From Butyricicoccus sp. (GTDB lineage: Bacteria > Bacillota > Clostridia > Oscillospirales > Butyricicoccaceae): a stretch of 24,229 bases of DNA. The DNA is taken from positions 1-24,229 of the forward strand of contig JAUMSA010000290.1 of assembly GCA_031293105.1 (NCBI GenBank), written 5' to 3'. Position numbers and translations under genes: made by a program. This document shows positions 20,811 through 24,229 of this stretch, in pieces (positions within the stretch are counted from its first letter, which is position 1; every line of letters starts with the position of its first letter). A model generated the notes under the pieces. It saw nothing but the letters and a program-made list of their open reading frames with translations, ran no database searches and was not told the DNA's origin.

Positions 20811-23800
20811 TTATCCCTCGCTTAACAAGGCGTAAATATTCGACAGCTCCATGGGACGGTAATAATAATACCCCTGAATGGTATCGCACCCCGCATCCTT
20901 GATGAGCGTGTCCTGCACTTCGGTTTCTACACCCTCCATGCAGACCTTTTTGCCGAACCGGTGGCATGCATAGACAATGCTGGAAATGAAATTCTTTTTA
21001 TCCGCCGATTCGGTCATCTCGGTCAGCAGCGAACGGTCCAACTTGATGATGCTGGACGGATATTGCAGCAGCATGCGCAGCGACGAATACCCGCTGCCGA
21101 AGTCGTCGAGCGCAATGCGGATGCCTAGCTTGCTGCACCCTTCGACAAAGGCCGTGAGCTTTTCGGGCTGCTCGTCCAGACAGCTCTCGGTCAGCTCCGC
21201 AACCATGTGGGAGCCGTCCAAACGATATTTGTCCAAAGTTTCGGCCATAAAATCCAGGAAATGCGTATCCGAAAGCTGATGCAAACTGACATTGAAGGTC
21301 AGATAAAAGGACGGATTATAGGTAATCAGCCGCATGCAGTTACGCACCGCTTGGTCGAACACCCAACGACCGGCCCGATGAATCATATTTTCCCGCTCCA
21401 AAATCGGGATAAACACCGCCGGGGAGATATCCTTGCCCTGGAACGTCCAACGCAGCAAGGTTTCGCCGCCGATAACCTGCCCACTTTCTGCCGAAACCAC
21501 CGGCTGGATGACAATGCGGAAATTTTCCATGCCGTTTAAGACATCCTGGCTCAGTGTGAGCGCCATATTGGACATCTGCCGGATGCGCTGCACGTTCTGG
21601 GTGGAATAGCACACATAAGGCTGATCGATGTCCTGCTTGGCCACCCGGATGAGCGAAACAACGGTTTCGATTAAGTCTTCTGGGGTCATATCCTCATAAG
21701 GATATTCGATCAGGCCAAAGGAGCAGGCCGTCTGCACGGCAATCCCCATCTCATGGTAGCAGGTTTCCACCAGTTCCCGAATCTGCTGCACCAATTCCTC
21801 GCGCTCCCCGGCGCAAATTTGCTGGACAATGGCCATGCAGCGCATGCCCTCCAGCCGGTAAAACGCCATTTTCCAGGCCAGGTTTTCCATCAAACTGCCC
21901 GCAATGTTTTTCATCAGGCAGTCGGTAAACGGGCGTCCTTTGGTGTTGTTGATCTCGGTAATGTTGTTCAGGCTGAACCCGATAATCAGGGTTTTCTCCC
22001 CCCGCTTGCGCAAATCATCCAGCGGCCCAATGGCGGCCTGCTCGCGTGGGAAATTGGTAATCGGGTCAATGACAAATTCCTTGTCCTGGTGGGTAATGCG
22101 GCCGGAAAGGAACAACGGCTTGGTTTTGTCTTCGTTCCATTTGAGCAGACTGTAACAGCGCACCCATTTGATGTTGCCATGTGCGTCCCGCACCTGATAC
22201 CGCAGATCGTGCCGGGTCCGTTTTTCGCGCAGCATGCTGGAAACATCCTGCCAGAAGAGGTCCTGGAATTCGGGGGTGCTGATACGCTGCGACCACTGGC
22301 GCAGCAGGCCCGGCACGACATTACTTGGGAACCCAAAATCCTCCCGCATATTATCGGAAATGTAAAACATGCTCTTCTGCATATCGCCAAAGTAGAAATA
22401 ACTCGATGCATTCTCCTGCGCAATCGATTGGAACATCGATTCCATGTTGCAATAGGTCGCCGACACAAAGCGCTGGAATACGCTTTCCGGTTGATCGGAT
22501 TCATCCGGCGCCTTGGCCATGGGATTCCGACGGCTTTGCCCGGTTGCGCGGTAATACTCCCGCTTGTCCTGATACATAATCTGATCGGCCTGGGTAATCA
22601 GGGTTTCCAAACACAGCGGCTGCCGGTTGGACCAGGTATATCCTACCGCGATATGATATTCATCCTGGTGGATTTGCGCGTGCAGTTTGTGAACTTGCTC
22701 TTCAAAATACGACTCTTCGCAGTTGGGGTACAACGCCACAAACTCATCCCCACCAATGCGGTAGATGAGGTCGGTATCCAGCGTTTGCGCCAGCAGGTTA
22801 TAGCAGTGCTGAATCATCGCGTCGCCCGCCGCATGCCCATTGGCGTCGTTCATACGCTTGAGCCCGGTGATGTCACAATAGACCACGCCGATGGAGTCCA
22901 TTTCGAGCCTGCCTTTGCAGTATTCGGCCATAGCATTGCGGTTAAAGGCGCCGGTGAGCTGGTCGCGGAAACTCAAATCATTCAGGCATTTCAGCAAATC
23001 CCGCCGCCGCAACAGGGACGAAACAAAATACCCGATCACGCTGAGCAGCGGAGTAATCAGGCCGAGCATCTGGCTGCTTGGGTTATCGGCCCCCAAAAAG
23101 CCGATGACCTTTCCGTCAATGGCAATCGGACCAACCACAAGTGAAGAGATACCCTGCGGCTTGAGCAGCGCATAGGCAGACGGATATTGGGTGCGGATAT
23201 CCTCGATATTTTCGATGACCACCACGCTGTTTTCCTGAAACAGATCCATCCACCACTGGATGCTTTCGAGCGGTTCGTTTTGCAGGATCTCCTTTTGCTC
23301 GGTGATGCCTGGTGCACACCATTCATAGGTGTTGCTCATGCGCTCGTCTTCGTAGGTTTCGAAAATATAGGTACGGTCGCATAAAAACGTCTTACCGATG
23401 TAAGTGAGCATATTCTCGATGGATTCTTCCGGCGTGGTGCCGCTGAACACCTGATGCAGGCATTCGTTGAGGATGGTTTCACTGCGCGCGTAATAATAAG
23501 GCGCTTTGCAAACCACCTGCCGATCGATATTGATAGCGATTTCAATGCGGTATTTATGTCCATTGCTATGGATGACACTGTCCTTGATAAGAAAATGGCT
23601 GTTCATCACCGGGTTTTTGTGGGTCCAGGACACAAACTCTCCGGGCTTGAGCTCCTCATTGGTGCAGAACGGGCAGGGTTCGTTACAGCCCTGCAAGACC
23701 TCATAGCACATCTTCCCCTGATATTCCTCATGACTCTGAAATCCCAGGGCCTTGCGCAGATGCGCATTCATATAGACCAACCGATTGGTTTCCACATCGG

Positions 23801-23849
23801 TGACATAAACCATTTCATCGAGTTTCTCAAAAAATTCCCAGAATTCCAT
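20811..23849 (-). CDS. Second PAS-GAF-GGDEF-PAS-GGDEF*-EAL protein, paralogue of the plus-strand gene
   Basis: A 1012-residue soluble protein collinear with the plus-strand GGDEF-EAL protein over its whole length. The PAS domain carries CYEVLQGCNEPCPFC. Intact GGDEF falls at the same residues (366-370, RIGGDEFVAL), and the site preceding it is again LDTD rather than RxxD. The PAS-like middle part (FYFGDMQKSMFYISDNMREDFGF) and the silent second GGDEF fold (DPITNFPREQ, LEGMRCMAIV) are conserved. The EAL domain has E796-T-L-L-R, FNVS, AELTES, DDFGSGYSS, IKLDRSL, MEGVE and IQGYYYYRP. Conservation is highest in the EAL half and lowest in the GAF and the linker after the first GGDEF (about 430-455). 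It is therefore a duplicated gene with potentially different input. The ATG at 23849 has AAGGAG nine bases upstream. It has its own promoter and converges on the PilZ unit. Confidence 0.95.
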   Translation of the reverse strand: MEFWEFFEKLDEMVYVTDVETNRLVYMNAHLRKALGFQSHEEYQGKMCYEVLQGCNEPCPFCTNEELKPGEFVSWTHKNPVMNSHFLIKDSVIHSNGHKYRIEIAINIDRQVVCKAPYYYARSETILNECLHQVFSGTTPEESIENMLTYIGKTFLCDRTYIFETYEDERMSNTYEWCAPGITEQKEILQNEPLESIQWWMDLFQENSVVVIENIEDIRTQYPSAYALLKPQGISSLVVGPIAIDGKVIGFLGADNPSSQMLGLITPLLSVIGYFVSSLLRRRDLLKCLNDLSFRDQLTGAFNRNAMAEYCKGRLEMDSIGVVYCDITGLKRMNDANGHAAGDAMIQHCYNLLAQTLDTDLIYRIGGDEFVALYPNCEESYFEEQVHKLHAQIHQDEYHIAVGYTWSNRQPLCLETLITQADQIMYQDKREYYRATGQSRRNPMAKAPDESDQPESVFQRFVSATYCNMESMFQSIAQENASSYFYFGDMQKSMFYISDNMREDFGFPSNVVPGLLRQWSQRISTPEFQDLFWQDVSSMLREKRTRHDLRYQVRDAHGNIKWVRCYSLLKWNEDKTKPLFLSGRITHQDKEFVIDPITNFPREQAAIGPLDDLRKRGEKTLIIGFSLNNITEINNTKGRPFTDCLMKNIAGSLMENLAWKMAFYRLEGMRCMAIVQQICAGEREELVQQIRELVETCYHEMGIAVQTACSFGLIEYPYEDMTPEDLIETVVSLIRVAKQDIDQPYVCYSTQNVQRIRQMSNMALTLSQDVLNGMENFRIVIQPVVSAESGQVIGGETLLRWTFQGKDISPAVFIPILERENMIHRAGRWVFDQAVRNCMRLITYNPSFYLTFNVSLHQLSDTHFLDFMAETLDKYRLDGSHMVAELTESCLDEQPEKLTAFVEGCSKLGIRIALDDFGSGYSSLRMLLQYPSSIIKLDRSLLTEMTESADKKNFISSIVYACHRFGKKVCMEGVETEVQDTLIKDAGCDTIQGYYYYRPMELSNIYALLSEG

Positions 23850-23871
23850 GCTCTTTTTCTCCTTATTTCAT

Positions 23872-23893
23872 CCATTTGGACGCTGCCAAATGG
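23872..23893 (-). repeat. Inverted repeat in the leader of the minus-strand GGDEF-EAL gene
   Basis: CCATTTGG and CCAAATGG, a perfect 8-bp inverted repeat with a 6-base spacer (ACGCTG), lie about 10 bases before the AAGGAG ribosome site. They would form a hairpin in the mRNA or act as a DNA operator. No T-run follows, so it is not a terminator. Confidence 0.55.
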
Positions 23894-23961
23894 GAACCGT
23901 CCCAAAGTCAGCCGCGCCCGCTCGGGCATCGCGGCGGCCTTCCTTTATTTCTCATATACAT

Positions 23962-23990
23962 AGTCTACCATTGGAATGAGCTTCGCGCAA
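23962..23990 (-). promoter_or_regulatory. Promoter for the minus-strand GGDEF-EAL gene
   Basis: The minus strand reads TTGCGC (23990-23985), a 17-bp spacer and TAGACT (23967-23962) preceded by TGG. It shares its -35 and TGG extension with the HD-GYP promoter. The leader is about 105 nt. Confidence 0.6.
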
Positions 23991-24001
23991 CCCATCCGCC
24001 C

Positions 24002-24024
24002 TTTCTTGCACATTTTGCAAGAAA
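24002..24024. repeat. 9-bp palindrome upstream of the GGDEF-EAL promoter
   Basis: TTTCTTGCA and TGCAAGAAA, perfect inverted arms around CATTT, centred about 23 bp upstream of the -35 box of the minus-strand gene (roughly -58 from the expected start). The position fits an activator or repressor binding site. No matching copy was noticed elsewhere in the window. Confidence 0.5.
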
Positions 24025-24141
24025 ACGTTTCCGAATTGTTCCCATTCCGCCCTACGGCCGTCGGCCACGCCGTAAAACGGAAAAGCCACTCTCAGTCCGT
24101 GAGCAAGAGGCAAACTTTGTCGCGTTTTCGGCGGCTTTGCG

Positions 24142-24169
24142 TTGCGAAACCGGGGAAAATGTGTATAAT
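24142..24169 (+). promoter_or_regulatory. Promoter for the gene at the right edge
   Basis: TTGCGA (24142-24147), a 16-bp spacer and a perfect TATAAT (24164-24169), with the start codon 52 bases downstream. Confidence 0.75.
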
Positions 24170-24220
24170 AGATACTGGATATTTTTCAAATACCGCGCGG
24201 GGCGCGGATGGAGGAACGAC

Positions 24221-24229
24221 ATGCGAATC
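24221..24229 (+). CDS. Start of an unidentified gene cut by the window edge
   Basis: Only three codons (ATG CGA ATC, M-R-I) are in the window. Support comes from GGAGG six bases upstream and the strong promoter at 24142-24169. Nothing can be said about the product. Confidence 0.6.

Larger units (their letters stand above)
23850..24220. other. Divergent promoter region at the right end
   Basis: This 371-base gap holds the minus-strand promoter and leader of the GGDEF-EAL paralogue, a 9-bp palindrome, and a plus-strand promoter for the edge gene. A minus-strand leader hairpin also lies at 23914-23938 (GCCGC/GCGGC outer, GCCC/GGGC inner). No gene is seen within it. Confidence 0.7.

Noticed and set aside
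1..24229. tRNA, rRNA, CRISPR, transposase or prophage signals
   Set aside because: Reading both strands I saw no clover-leaf-like conserved blocks, regularly spaced repeats, integrase motifs or IS ends. A tRNAscan/CRISPR search would be needed to exclude them fully.

Overview
The window looks like chromosomal DNA of a GC-rich, spore-former-lineage Firmicute (class Clostridia, probably Oscillospiraceae/Ruminococcaceae-like). The grounds are strong AGGAGG-type ribosome sites, sigma-A promoters that are often of the extended -10 type, a YesM/YesN-type two-component system, an SLH-anchored surface protein, an OPT transporter and PAS/GAF/GGDEF/EAL proteins of a clostridial style. Lineage is inferred from gene families only. 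There is no rRNA, tRNA, CRISPR array, integrase or insertion sequence that I can see.

Layout. 1-365: tail of a YiiX/YycO-like permuted papain-fold protein. 362-904 (-): YgjP-like zinc peptidase. 1028-2162 (+): truA and a DUF1622 membrane protein, ended by a strong hairpin. 2202-4248 (-): a tightly packed PqqD-like / one-TM protein / MATE exporter operon. 4309-6201 (-): OPT family transporter. 6554-10138 (-): a 1194-residue secreted metallophosphoesterase carrying adhesion-like domains and three SLH repeats. 10179-15293 (-): a sensory block with an RbsB/XylF-type binding protein, a YesM-type histidine kinase and a YesN/AraC-type response regulator, all with overlapping start/stop codons, followed by an FbpA/AfuA/HptA-type binding lipoprotein directly upstream of the phosphoesterase.

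15615-23849 is a cyclic-di-GMP island: an HD-GYP protein with tandem HD domains, a PAS-GAF-GGDEF-PAS-GGDEF*-EAL protein co-transcribed with a PilZ receptor, and, converging on the same terminator, a second full-length paralogue of the GGDEF-EAL protein. The right edge holds a strong promoter and the first three codons of another plus-strand gene.

The genes suggest two functional blocks. One is an extracellular-solute sensing cascade that places two binding proteins of different folds around one two-component system, with a surface phosphoesterase as a possible output. The other is a complete c-di-GMP circuit (synthesis, two routes of breakdown, receptor) whose three main transcription units share promoter features and have structured leaders. 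The most interesting items are the two-receptor sensory cluster, the duplicated convergent c-di-GMP enzymes with a silent second GGDEF domain and a cysteine-rich PAS domain, and the structured 160-nt leader before the HD-GYP gene.
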